A DNA stretch of 64,000 nt, taken from contig CAYWXK010000008.1 of NCBI GenBank assembly GCA_964462515.1, forward strand, positions 40,062 to 104,061. The letters run 5' to 3'. The translations under genes were made by a program, and so were the position numbers. Source of the DNA: CAYWXK01 sp964462515. Lineage in GTDB: Bacteria; Planctomycetota; Phycisphaerae; Sedimentisphaerales; Anaerobacaceae. This document shows positions 45,156 to 54,057 of the stretch, piece by piece. The number at the start of each line of letters is the position of its first letter. The first letter of the stretch is position 1. The notes under the pieces are model-generated. The model was not told where the DNA came from, made no database searches, and worked only from the letters and a program-made list of their open reading frames with translations.

Positions 45156-46154
45156 TTAGTTGTGTCCTCGCTCGGCTACCAAGTCCGCCTCCCCTTCACC
45201 GCGGGCTGCCGCCCGCGGCCCCTTTTCCAGCCCCCGGACGATCCACTCCTTGGCCTCCTTCCACATAGCCTCGGTGACTCCGTGTCCCGCCTCGGGGAAG
45301 GGCAGGAATCGAAGTCGGTCTTTGTCTTTTCCATAGAGGGGCTCAAGGTCTGCCACGAAGCAGCGCACCGACTCGATGTCGATGAACTCGTCGCGACCGC
45401 CGCTTGCGATAAACAGCGCCTTCGGGGGAATTCGGCCAAAGCGGGGCTTCGGGTCAATCGAGGCCACCATCTCGCGGAGGCGAGGGCCGTATGAAGCTTT
45501 CCGCGCTTCCTGCTCAGGGCCGGGCGGGGTCTTTGTTACATCCCACCAAAAGTCCACCGCGCCGACAATACTCGCCACGACGCAGACGCGGGGCTCTCGC
45601 CAGGCGAGGACCATTGCCGCACTGGCCCCCATAGACACCCCTGTCGCCGCGACCCGGGAAGCATCGATATCCGGGCGCCGGGCGAGTGCGTCAAGGATAA
45701 CCGGGATGTCCTTTACTGTGCGGGCAATAGATGTTTGATGGACCCAGATGCTGTACTCTCCGCCGAGGGAGGCGATGTTGTCGCCGTGAAAGATGCCGGC
45801 AATGGTGCGCTCACCGTGGAGATGTGCATCAATGGTGATGGCGAAGATGCCCCGCGCGGCGAGGTCACGACACCAGCCCTCGAGGTTCTCCTTCGCACCC
45901 CGGAAGGAATGCAGACATATCGCTACCGGAAACGGGCCGCCCGAAGCCGGATGAATGGCGATTGCCGGCACGGCTTCGTCAGGGTCAAAACCCGGCAGAC
46001 GGAGTTTCTCGCGGACCAGTCCGCCGGGCAGGTCCTTCCGCTCGAGTATCTGCATTTCAGGGGGAGAACCAGCGTCTGCCGCGGAAAGAGCCGCAGGAAG
46101 ACAGGTCACCAGAAAGGTCAAAAGAACTGTCGTGCTCCACGATATCACTTGCAT
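45156..46154 (-). CDS. secreted alpha/beta-hydrolase (esterase-like)
   Basis: 332 aa with signal peptide TTVLLTFLVTCLPAALSAA. The nucleophile elbow is TGVSMGAS (GxSxG), the acid GGRDEF and the histidine EAGHGVTEAMW, giving a full catalytic triad in order. AICLHSFRGAKENL supplies the oxyanion-hole region. Acetyl-xylan-esterase or dienelactone-hydrolase relatives are likely; removal of acetyl or feruloyl groups from the cluster's substrate is an inference. The ATG at 46152-46154 has GGAGGA. An upstream ATG at 46253 is rejected. Confidence 0.83.
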   Translation of the reverse strand: MQVISWSTTVLLTFLVTCLPAALSAADAGSPPEMQILERKDLPGGLVREKLRLPGFDPDEAVPAIAIHPASGGPFPVAICLHSFRGAKENLEGWCRDLAARGIFAITIDAHLHGERTIAGIFHGDNIASLGGEYSIWVHQTSIARTVKDIPVILDALARRPDIDASRVAATGVSMGASAAMVLAWREPRVCVVASIVGAVDFWWDVTKTPPGPEQEARKASYGPRLREMVASIDPKPRFGRIPPKALFIASGGRDEFIDIESVRCFVADLEPLYGKDKDRLRFLPFPEAGHGVTEAMWKEAKEWIVRGLEKGPRAAARGEGEADLVAERGHN

Positions 46155-46331
46155 GGTATTTCCTCCATTATTTCGTATTGTCTGGCAGCACCCATAGGTC
46201 GATAAATCCGAATTAGCCATCGGCGCAGCGAGAAACCGCAGCCGCACCTGCACTCTAAATAAGTTGCCTCCGGCTCAAACTGCTCCCTTTATTAGATTGT
46301 TGTCTTCCAGACAAGGTCTTTTCCCTCAATT

Positions 46332-46484
46332 TCATTTGTTCATTTTCTTTAACTGTTGCTGCCCATCTTCCCATCGCTTGTAAAGTTTATCAATCTGTTC
46401 CGGCTGCACCTGCCCATCCAATACTGCCGGCACCAGTGCCATAAGAATGACCGCACATTCAGACACCTTCCACGTTCTATTCAT
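46332..46484 (-). CDS. 50-residue reading frame carrying a DUF6807-type tail
   Basis: Starts with ATG (46482-46484) that overlaps the stop of the upstream gene as ATGAATAG. It begins MNRTWKVSECAVILMALV and then has PAVLDGQVQPEQIDKLYK and RWEDGQQQLKKMNK. The second part is the C-terminus of a DUF6807-type protein, nearly identical in DNA to 50836-50877. It is probably a decayed or recombined gene end, not a functional protein. Confidence 0.5.
   Translation of the reverse strand: MNRTWKVSECAVILMALVPAVLDGQVQPEQIDKLYKRWEDGQQQLKKMNK
46378..46437. repeat. shared gene-tail repeat, copy B
   Basis: Direct copy of 33023-33082 and of 50836-50877. It begins ttgtaaagtttatcaatctg, identical over these 20 bases to copy C. 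Its A+T content is higher than the flanking island genes. Confidence 0.82.
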
Positions 46485-47754
46485 CTCTCTTCTTTTCCTG
46501 AACGAATTCCCACGCGCCTATGTCAATGCGTCCTCTGCGAGGCCGCTGGCGTATGTCGTCGGCCACCTCCGGCACGGATGTAGCCTGGTCAATGGCCCCT
46601 ATCGCTGCCGAGGTGAGCGCCAGATTCCCGGATGCCGCGTCCACAAAGTAGCCGTCCAACCGGCCCGTCAGATTCTGGCGAAGCTGTGCTTCTCCGCCGT
46701 CGAATTGTATCTCACCGTGCACCAGGTTGTTCACGATGTCCGTGTGAGATGTCCCGGTCCCGATGCGGATGCCGCGACTCCAGTTCCGGTCGGGCCGCCA
46801 GATGGAGTTGTTATAGACCTTGATGCTATCGGCGTACCAGAGCTCTATCCCGCAGTCCGGCCCGCCGACAATGAAGTTGTTGCGGATGACACCGTCAGAG
46901 ACATAGATGAGCCGGTCTCCGGCAACATTGGCCGTGGACTGGCCGGGATTGCCGAAAGCTACGCCCCGATCGCAGTCCACGATGAGATTTCGTTCCACCA
47001 CCACCCGGCGGGAGCGCACCCAAATGAAGATGGCAGCGCGCCCGCCGCCGTTGCGCCCCTTGATGTTTCGGAAGATATTATCGCTGAAGGTCCAATCCTC
47101 CAGAGCCATCATGTCAATGGCAGCGATGTAGTCGCCCCCGAACAGCCAGTCAGCCGGCGGGAGCTTGGTGTTCTCGAAATGGCAGTAGCGGACAGAGCCT
47201 TTCATCGCGCGGACGTTCGGGTCCTGCCCCGCCGAACCCTTGATGGCACGTACGCCAATGTCCCGAAACCGGCAGTTGTAGATGCGGATGTCCTTTGGCG
47301 CATTTTCAGCCTCCACCTTGATCCCGTAGGAGCGGCAATCGGTAAAGGTCAGGTCGGCGATGGTGACCCCTTCGCAACGTGCGATATGAAGGATATCGTC
47401 CCCTTTGGCTTCGCTGTCCCACCCCCTGCCGCTGAGCGAGACCCTGGCCGGATCGCCGGCGGCGCTGCGGATGGTGAAGTCCTTCTTTCCCTCGAGGATG
47501 ATGACTCGGGGCAGCCTGTAGTGACCGTCGGCCAAGAGAATCGTGCCACCCGGCCGGAGGTGCTCAACGGCCGTGAACAGATCATCCACAGTCGCAGCGA
47601 GAATCACCTCTCCCTGAGGCGGCGGAAGCGGCACGGCCTTCGGAAACCACAGCGGGAAGGGCCGGCTCACCGGCGCCGCCGACTGCAGCTCCCCGGCTGC
47701 TAAAATGCTCAGAAACCACGCCGCAATCTCAAGACCGACTTTTGTGCAATTCAT
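46477..47754 (-). CDS. secreted polysaccharide lyase 6-like parallel beta-helix protein
   Basis: 425 aa with signal-like start FLSILAAGELQSAA. LRPGGTILLADGHYRLP and VIILEGKKDFTIRSA are the opening of chondroitinase-B/alginate-lyase-like beta-helices, followed by rungs such as DIRIYNCRFRDIGVRAIKG, RRVVVERNLIVDCDRG and SIKVYNNSIWRPDRNW. It ends with DIRQRPRRGRIDIGAWEF, a common planctomycete ending. Catalytic Lys/Arg cannot be fixed by eye. No clear ribosome site. Confidence 0.78.
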   Translation of the reverse strand: MNCTKVGLEIAAWFLSILAAGELQSAAPVSRPFPLWFPKAVPLPPPQGEVILAATVDDLFTAVEHLRPGGTILLADGHYRLPRVIILEGKKDFTIRSAAGDPARVSLSGRGWDSEAKGDDILHIARCEGVTIADLTFTDCRSYGIKVEAENAPKDIRIYNCRFRDIGVRAIKGSAGQDPNVRAMKGSVRYCHFENTKLPPADWLFGGDYIAAIDMMALEDWTFSDNIFRNIKGRNGGGRAAIFIWVRSRRVVVERNLIVDCDRGVAFGNPGQSTANVAGDRLIYVSDGVIRNNFIVGGPDCGIELWYADSIKVYNNSIWRPDRNWSRGIRIGTGTSHTDIVNNLVHGEIQFDGGEAQLRQNLTGRLDGYFVDAASGNLALTSAAIGAIDQATSVPEVADDIRQRPRRGRIDIGAWEFVQEKKRDE

Positions 47755-47778
47755 TTTATTTCGGTACTTACTTTCGAA

Positions 47779-50130
47779 TTATTTATTAGTTAGTTCTGCA
47801 GTATTAAGATGTCCTGGCGGCGTGCTCACATCCAGGAAGCTGCCCTTGAGAATCCAGGCGCCCGGCCCCTGCGGCAGCGTGACCTGGCTTGCGACATTCA
47901 GCGTAAGATTTTCGACGACCTCGCCGGTCAACGGATTGAAAACCTGGAAGCGCACGGGTCGCCGCGCCTGGAGCGTGACGCCGCCGCCAAGTATTCCCAT
48001 CGGAAAACACACGAACTGGCGACCCTTGATGCTGCCGATGTTGCGGTCGCAGCCGTTGGTCGGGCTGCTCACGTCGGGCCAGTATCGGTTGGCCTGGCCG
48101 TTGCAGAACACAGTGAAAGGCGCGCTCGATTCGAGGCCGTCGTTGCGCACCCAACTGGCCAGATCGGGCGGAAGCATTTGGCGGAGGTGTTGATAGGCAT
48201 TGATGCCGGAGGTGCTCTCAAAGCGCACTTCGCCGCCCGAAGGCGGACAGCAATTCACGCAACCATACACGCCCGCGCGCGAGTGATATACGTAGGCCGG
48301 CAGATTGGCGATGTAAGCAAAGACCGCGGCGGCGCAGAGCTTGATGGGGTCGCTCTCCGAGCTCACCGATGAACCCGGTCCAATCGGCTCGTTGCTGCTC
48401 ACCGGCGGCACACCCGGCAGGTTTCCCGCGCGGTAACAATCTCGCACGGATAGCCAGCCGCCTTCAATCGTGCGAGTATCACGGCTGAAGTGCACTGTGG
48501 CCAGGTCCGCCGCACTGCCGCTGTAAAGCGCAGCGATGCCAGCGTCGCTTGAGTCATCGTTGGACGTGATGGCCACGGGAACGCTCGTGCGGTCCGCCAG
48601 ATATCGCGCAAACTCGCGCAGGTCCGCAACGCCTTGTGCGCCAGGGAACCCGTTTTGCCAGGCCTCGTTCGCCACTTCGAGATGGATAATTTTATGCTCG
48701 CGGCCTGCGATGTTCGCCAGTATGCCGTCCAGGTGCGCCTTCCGCACAGACTTGCTTGGCATAATATACTGGGCGTCCGCGAAAACAGTTACCTCGGTGC
48801 GCAAGCCATATTGCGAGACGAGGTCGAGCAAGTCGCTAAACTGCTGCCAGTAATCGGGCCAACCCTGAACAGGATGGCCGGCGCTGTTGGTGAAACTCAC
48901 CGGCGCAATCTCCAGTCCATCCCAGCTCACCATCGAAAGGATACGCACGTAGTTAAATCCCTTCTCCGCCAGCAGGGCCAGGTCGCTATTTAACCGCTCG
49001 CGGTCGTACTTCACCCGGCGCAGGGCCTGGAAATACGATGCGCCCAGGCCGAGGAAAGCCCCGTTATTGTCGCGTAATGATTTTCCGGCCAGGCGAACCA
49101 GATTTGCTCCGCCGGGAACGAAACTCGTATCGACCCTGAACGTGCGCCCGGTCGCGCTCCATTGCCCCCACTTGCTCGTATCACCAAGCCGGACAAAAAC
49201 ATTGTAAGTGGCAAGATTCGGCAGCGGCCCGGTCCACGCAAAGTTGCGGTCGGAACCGACTTCGCCTGAGTCCCACGCAATGGCGGAGTCCGGGTCATTT
49301 GCGCCCGTCACTCGCACCTGATAGCGCGTGTGGCTGCCACCGTTCCAACTGACAAAGACCACGGGGCTGTTCACTGTCTCGCCATTGGCAGGTTGTGTTA
49401 CCGTTGGCACACTTGGCGTCTTGCTCGACAGGTCCCACACCTTGACGTTGCTGAAGATGGCCCCGATGGGTGCGCCCGCATCAGCCGCTCGACGGGGACT
49501 CGCCGCGATGCGCACGCTATGCCCCGCAGGATTCCAGGTGCCCGCCACAGACGTGGTGAGCAGGAGAGCACCGTCACGATAGACCTTCAGCACGGTGTTC
49601 CCAGCTCCATCGGGACACCATTCTTCGCGGAAATGATACGTCGTGTTCGAGTTCCATGAGAGCTTCGCCGTGTCCGGCTCGACGTAGTCAGGCTGGATTT
49701 GCCAGACGATTTCCATCGCATTGACCTTGGCTGTGTCGAGACCCCCGATTTTGCGAATGAAATGCTTGAACGGATTTTCGCGATAGCCGCCGTTGTAGTT
49801 GATGTCCGAGCTGCCGAACGTGTAGTCGTACATGTGGAACAATTCGGTCTTGTCCTCCATTCCGGCGCGTAACTCGTTGGGATTTAGCCCTCGCACGTCG
49901 AACTGGGCTGCGCCGTTTGTGATGGTCGGCACGTGCCAGTAAATCGTGTCGTCTTTGGTTGTAACCTGCCATCCCCCCGCGACAAACGCTCCCCCCGAGC
50001 GCGTGCCGAGCGTGGCGCCTTGCAGGGGGTCATCGAGGACCAGAGCGGCCTGGCTCATCGGCGGGGAGCACAAGAATAGCCCGGCCACCAACAACACAGA
50101 CACAACTGGGCTGTTGAATTTCTTGGACAT
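47779..50130 (-). CDS. secreted multidomain GH-A-like glycoside hydrolase
   Basis: 783 aa with signal peptide VVSVLLVAGLFLCSPPMSQA. An N-terminal lectin-like domain (about 30-230) contains WNSNTTYHFREEWCPDG. A fibronectin/Ig-like unit has VPTVTQPANGETVNSP. The barrel (about 340-640) has FNYVRILSMVSWDGL and HLEVANEAWQNG with the Asn-Glu acid/base of clan GH-A; PVSSNEPIG is the possible nucleophile strand. A C-terminal beta domain closes it. Family number and substrate are open. It is the rightmost gene of the G+C-rich island. Confidence 0.8.
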   Translation of the reverse strand: MSKKFNSPVVSVLLVAGLFLCSPPMSQAALVLDDPLQGATLGTRSGGAFVAGGWQVTTKDDTIYWHVPTITNGAAQFDVRGLNPNELRAGMEDKTELFHMYDYTFGSSDINYNGGYRENPFKHFIRKIGGLDTAKVNAMEIVWQIQPDYVEPDTAKLSWNSNTTYHFREEWCPDGAGNTVLKVYRDGALLLTTSVAGTWNPAGHSVRIAASPRRAADAGAPIGAIFSNVKVWDLSSKTPSVPTVTQPANGETVNSPVVFVSWNGGSHTRYQVRVTGANDPDSAIAWDSGEVGSDRNFAWTGPLPNLATYNVFVRLGDTSKWGQWSATGRTFRVDTSFVPGGANLVRLAGKSLRDNNGAFLGLGASYFQALRRVKYDRERLNSDLALLAEKGFNYVRILSMVSWDGLEIAPVSFTNSAGHPVQGWPDYWQQFSDLLDLVSQYGLRTEVTVFADAQYIMPSKSVRKAHLDGILANIAGREHKIIHLEVANEAWQNGFPGAQGVADLREFARYLADRTSVPVAITSNDDSSDAGIAALYSGSAADLATVHFSRDTRTIEGGWLSVRDCYRAGNLPGVPPVSSNEPIGPGSSVSSESDPIKLCAAAVFAYIANLPAYVYHSRAGVYGCVNCCPPSGGEVRFESTSGINAYQHLRQMLPPDLASWVRNDGLESSAPFTVFCNGQANRYWPDVSSPTNGCDRNIGSIKGRQFVCFPMGILGGGVTLQARRPVRFQVFNPLTGEVVENLTLNVASQVTLPQGPGAWILKGSFLDVSTPPGHLNTAELTNK

Positions 50131-50201
50131 CAGCGAGAATTCTACGCCGGTAAGCGCAGGATTGCAAGTGATGATTCAAGTATCTCACAGGAGACGGGAC
50201 G

Positions 50202-50576
50202 TCATGGATTCGATGGGGCTGGTTGGCTTTCGTCAACTTTTTTGGTACCGCCGTCGCCGAACTGGATGTCCAGCAGCCGATGCGTGGGGATGACCCGAGG
50301 CCCCAAATCCTTCTTCTGTGGATAAGTGATTATCAAAAAGTCGCGAGTCAGGACGCCATAGGCATCAACATTCCAACTGCCGTTGCCTCCGGGGACTGCC
50401 TTTGCGATGTTTAGACGGGTAAAGCCGCCGGTCTTTCCATCCTCTAAACTGTACTCGACTGAAAAAATTATGCCCTTTGCGATTGGCTGTGTTTTGGCCG
50501 GTCGCCGACAGCAACCAGCACTGATAAAGATGGCAGCGATGAGAACAAGTAGAATTAGTGACTGTGTTCTTTTCAT
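50202..50576 (-). CDS. small lipoprotein of unknown function
   Basis: 124 aa. Signal peptide with lipobox LILLVLIAAIFISAGC gives acylation at the first Cys. The rest is a small beta-rich domain (GIIFSVEYSLEDGKTGGF, then AYGVLTRDFLIITYP). AAGGAA precedes the ATG. No family is recognised. Base composition returns to that of the surrounding chromosome here. Confidence 0.7.
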   Translation of the reverse strand: MKRTQSLILLVLIAAIFISAGCCRRPAKTQPIAKGIIFSVEYSLEDGKTGGFTRLNIAKAVPGGNGSWNVDAYGVLTRDFLIITYPQKKDLGPRVIPTHRLLDIQFGDGGTKKVDESQPAPSNP

Positions 50577-50789
50577 TGTAATGTTCCTTTCATATATTCA
50601 GAAATTCTCATTTTACAATATGACGCAAAATAAACTACTTTTATATTGCCTGCGATGGAGCGATACTCTCGTGACTTCATTATCTGAGGTATGCTTCACT
50701 CGCCACCTCTGGGGCGAGTTTCTATTCACCGACGGGCACAGCCTGTGGAACTCTGCCCTTCGGGCTATCAAACATGGTTTTCCATCAAT

Positions 50790-51728
50790 TTAATTTTTCA
50801 CTTTTTCTGATTGCAGCCGCCAACTTGCCCACCGCTTGTAAAGTTTATCAATCTGCTCCGGCTGCACCTGTCCATCCCACAAGGCCACACCATATCGAAC
50901 CACAAGGGGCTTACTCGCTGTTATCTTCAGCGGCTCTTTATGCAGACCTAATGTCGCCGAAAGATAAGCAAAAGGATTATCCATCGTGAACCACGTCGCT
51001 GGATGCCGCTCGTTGCCCGGAAAGTCAAACATCGCAATCGTAACCGGTTTGCCATCAGCGCCGGCGATATATGCGCACCATGTTGCCTGCTTATCATTGG
51101 TCTCCTGCACACCCGTCTTGCCCTCTGCATTGCGGAACTGTCCCCCTGTATCCATCGACTGCAAAAACCGCATCCCAAGACCAAAATAAGGACTGCCGGT
51201 AAGCGTAACAAATTCCTTACCTGACGGAACTTCAAACTTACCCTCCCAGGTTAGTATTGTTACCGCCGGCTGGAGCCATCGGCAAACCTCTATCGTGCGG
51301 CTCTCGTTAAGCAGCAATTCTTTGCTGCGCGGATTGACCCAGTTAATTTGCTCAGTGAAAACCGCAACCGGCAGACCATCATGCCTGTCAATTTTTGTAT
51401 CCGCAAGCGCTCTGTGCTCCTGTCGGCCCGGCGCCTGCTGCTCTTCCCAGAAATTCACGCCGTCAACAGCGACCGCAAACATAAGAGCGTGATGATGCAA
51501 ATGGTCAGCCGGCGCATCCCGCAAAACATTCACACCAGAAGGCGTAAACAACTGCTGTAAGTATGGCTTAAAAGGAACATTCTTATAGCAATAGCGAAGA
51601 AGTGTTTCCTTCCCTACTTGAACAGATACCGCATTTTCTTCGGTTATTATCCGAATATCGTTTTGGGCAACCGCCGGGACCACCACCACAGCAAGCAAGC
51701 TCACAGCAAATAAAAAAATGATTTTCAT
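50790..51728 (-). CDS. DUF6807 (PmoA-like) secreted protein
   Basis: 312 aa with signal peptide KIIFLFAVSLLAVVVVPAVA. The family is recognised from ADHLHHHALMFAVAVDGVNF (His-rich loop), GRQEHRALADTKI, the Leu/Trp-rich core, and the ending VVRYGVALWDGQVQPEQIDK. The ATG at 51726-51728 has AAAGGTT; an upstream TTG is rejected. Members accompany sugar-processing genes in planctomycetes; no enzyme activity is established. Its C-terminal coding DNA recurs at 46378 and 33023. Confidence 0.85.
   Translation of the reverse strand: MKIIFLFAVSLLAVVVVPAVAQNDIRIITEENAVSVQVGKETLLRYCYKNVPFKPYLQQLFTPSGVNVLRDAPADHLHHHALMFAVAVDGVNFWEEQQAPGRQEHRALADTKIDRHDGLPVAVFTEQINWVNPRSKELLLNESRTIEVCRWLQPAVTILTWEGKFEVPSGKEFVTLTGSPYFGLGMRFLQSMDTGGQFRNAEGKTGVQETNDKQATWCAYIAGADGKPVTIAMFDFPGNERHPATWFTMDNPFAYLSATLGLHKEPLKITASKPLVVRYGVALWDGQVQPEQIDKLYKRWASWRLQSEKVKN
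50836..50877. repeat. shared gene-tail repeat, copy C (probable source)
   Basis: Coding for DGQVQPEQIDKLYKRW at the end of the DUF6807 gene, where this ending is native to the family. It is almost identical to copy B over about 42 bases. Confidence 0.8.
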
Positions 51729-51822
51729 ATTCAACCTTTCCGTAAAATCACCTTCGGGAACTCCTGCACCGTCCCGCAGGAACCGGACAAAAATTTTCTC
51801 AATTCAATATGGCAAGCGACTA

Positions 51823-52647
51823 TCAGACCAGCTTTTTGAGGTATTTAATACTTCGCTCTGCTTGTTCGATAGTGCCGCACTCGACACTCAGAACAATGTC
51901 ACGCGGTGCAGTTCTGCATACCTCGATAACCTTTTTCCAGTCTATAACTCCTTCGCCGCACGCACAGCCGGCCGGTGTCCCTGTAACCTTGCCCCGCTCA
52001 TCCTTCGACTGCTCCATTGAAATATCTTTGGCGTGCACGTGGACTAATCTATCCTTGACGCGTTTAAGCCAGGCAATCGGGTCGTGGCCGCAAAGATAGC
52101 TATTGCCTGTATCGAAGTTTATCCCAATCGCCGGCGAATCAACGAGCTTGTAAATCCTGTCCAGACCGTCCGGGTGCTTGCTGTATTGCTGGTGCGGCTC
52201 CAGGCCAATCATAATGCCACGAGGCTCCGCAACCTTAGATGCTTCCTTGAGCACATAGCGCATCAAAACGTGGTCTTCTTCTTCCGTAGTCCAGGCCGGC
52301 TTCGGCCCTTCATCAGTGTTCACCACCGGAGCACCGCATTCCGCCGCAAAACGTATCGCCTGCTTCAGATACTCCGTGCTGATTTCCGGCTTGCAAAGCG
52401 TCGTATGCGACGATAGGCCCGAAAGTTTCACACCCGCCTTTTCGCACGCCCGTTTAATCCGAAACGGGTCATCCAGCATCGAAACATTCATATAGTAGCC
52501 GGCTTCGCTCATCAGCTCTCGACCCCAGAAAACCCACGGCTCAATATATTCATAGCCCAACTGCGCTGCCTTTTCCACGCCCCACTCAAACGACTTGTCG
52601 GCGTGCCTCATAAACTCTAAATTCGCCCCAACATATACCTTTGCCAT
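51823..52647 (-). CDS. sugar phosphate isomerase/epimerase-like TIM barrel
   Basis: 274 aa, AP-endonuclease-2 (xylose isomerase-like) fold. No signal peptide, so cytoplasmic. Metal-ligand candidates are PWVFWG near the N-terminus, GIMIGLEPHQQYSKHPDG, INFDTGNSYLCGHDPI, and VHVHAKDIS. GGGAGG stands before the ATG. It lies between the DUF6807 and purine permease genes. Substrate is not known; it may process a sugar released by the cluster. Confidence 0.88.
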   Translation of the reverse strand: MAKVYVGANLEFMRHADKSFEWGVEKAAQLGYEYIEPWVFWGRELMSEAGYYMNVSMLDDPFRIKRACEKAGVKLSGLSSHTTLCKPEISTEYLKQAIRFAAECGAPVVNTDEGPKPAWTTEEEDHVLMRYVLKEASKVAEPRGIMIGLEPHQQYSKHPDGLDRIYKLVDSPAIGINFDTGNSYLCGHDPIAWLKRVKDRLVHVHAKDISMEQSKDERGKVTGTPAGCACGEGVIDWKKVIEVCRTAPRDIVLSVECGTIEQAERSIKYLKKLV

Positions 52648-52698
52648 TCTGTAACCTCCCGACTGTTTTTAACGTTCACTTGTTCCTTGACCTTACGA

Positions 52699-54027
52699 TT
52701 ATAAAAGCTGCTTCAAATACTCAACGACCTTTGGCAGCCTGTCCATCGTTAAAAATACCAAAGACAAAATCGCAATCACCCACATTGTCGGCTTGACCTC
52801 CTTCACGTTACCTGACACCGTCTTTATAAGAACAAACGAAATAAAACCAAACGCTAATCCTGTGCTGATACTGTAACTTAAAGCGGTCATCACGATTATG
52901 ATAAATGCAGGAAGCGCTTCACCTAAATTGTCAAAGTCTATTCGCCTGATTTCCTTCATCATAAATAGGCCCACCATCACAAGAGCCGGCGCCGTTGCAT
53001 ACTTGGGTACTATCCCAACAATCGGCACAAAAAGTAACGCCACTAAAAAGCAAACCCCTGTAACCAATGAAGTCAGGCCCGTTCGCCCTCCCTCCTCAAT
53101 ACCGGCAGCCGACTCAATATACGATGTGATTGTCGATGTCCCCAGCGCAGCACCCAGCATACTTGCCGCACCATCAATCGCCAGCAGACGGTCAAGCCCC
53201 TTTATTTTCCCATCCTGGTCAACCATTTTCGCCTCGTGACAGCAGGCTACTAATGTCCCGATACTATCGAACATATCCATAAACATCAAAGTAAAAATAC
53301 TTCCGAACAAGCTCCACTTAAATGCCCCCAGAATATCCAATTGAAATGCCACAGCACTGATATCAGAACTATAGGTAAGAAGTCTCTCCGGCCTTTTAAC
53401 ATAACCGAAAATAGCCCCCAGAGCAGTCGCAAACATTATGCCGATAAGCAGTGCCCCTTTTATTTTTCTTATCTCTAAGAAAGCCATTACCAATAAACTA
53501 CAAAGCCCTATTACTACTGTTGCCGTCAACGGACCTGCCGACACCAAAGTCGCTTCGTTATTGATAACTATCCCCATATCCACCAGGCCGATAAACGTAA
53601 TAAACAGACCTATTCCAACCGATATGGCAGAAACAAGACTGGCCGGAATTGCCTCAACCAGACGCTTTCTCAAACCTAATAGGGTCAGCAAAAAACACAA
53701 CAATCCCGAAAGAAACACTACCCCAAGAGCCGTCTGCCAGGTGATTTGGCCGGCTTTCACTAAACTATAGGAAAGAAATGCGTTAAGTCCCATCCCGGGA
53801 GCCATTGCTATCGGGGCATTCGTAAATAGACCCGTGATAATCGTCATAACGGCGCTTACTATGCAGGTAACAATTATAAGTGCCTGCTTGTCCATACCTG
53901 CGTCACTGAGAATAGTAGGATTGACAAAAATGATATACGCCATTGTAAGAAATGTCGTCGCCCCCGCTACAAATTCGGTCCTGATGTTTGTCCGCTTTTC
54001 CTTAAGCCTGAAAAATCCGCCTTCCAT
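52699..54027 (-). CDS. NCS2-family purine permease (AzgA-like)
   Basis: 442 aa with about twelve or more hydrophobic segments, an inner-membrane proton symporter for adenine, guanine or hypoxanthine in its family. Signatures: EFVAGATTFLTMAYIIFVNP at the N-terminus, NAPIAMAPGMGLNAFLSYSL in TM3, DMFDSIGTLVACCHEA, and SYIESAAGIEEGGRTGLTSL. Upstream by 30 bases is an exported nucleosidase that would free adenine, a natural partner. GGAG lies close to the ATG. Confidence 0.92.
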   Translation of the reverse strand: MEGGFFRLKEKRTNIRTEFVAGATTFLTMAYIIFVNPTILSDAGMDKQALIIVTCIVSAVMTIITGLFTNAPIAMAPGMGLNAFLSYSLVKAGQITWQTALGVVFLSGLLCFLLTLLGLRKRLVEAIPASLVSAISVGIGLFITFIGLVDMGIVINNEATLVSAGPLTATVVIGLCSLLVMAFLEIRKIKGALLIGIMFATALGAIFGYVKRPERLLTYSSDISAVAFQLDILGAFKWSLFGSIFTLMFMDMFDSIGTLVACCHEAKMVDQDGKIKGLDRLLAIDGAASMLGAALGTSTITSYIESAAGIEEGGRTGLTSLVTGVCFLVALLFVPIVGIVPKYATAPALVMVGLFMMKEIRRIDFDNLGEALPAFIIIVMTALSYSISTGLAFGFISFVLIKTVSGNVKEVKPTMWVIAILSLVFLTMDRLPKVVEYLKQLL

Positions 54028-54057
54028 ATTGGCTCCGTAACCTTGAATTTTGATTTG

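Noticed and set aside
46183..46199. 17 bases (ggcagcacccataggtc) shared with 36154-36170
   Set aside because: It is short, and a reading frame through it is closed by stops; it could be chance or a minor relic, so it is not listed as a feature.
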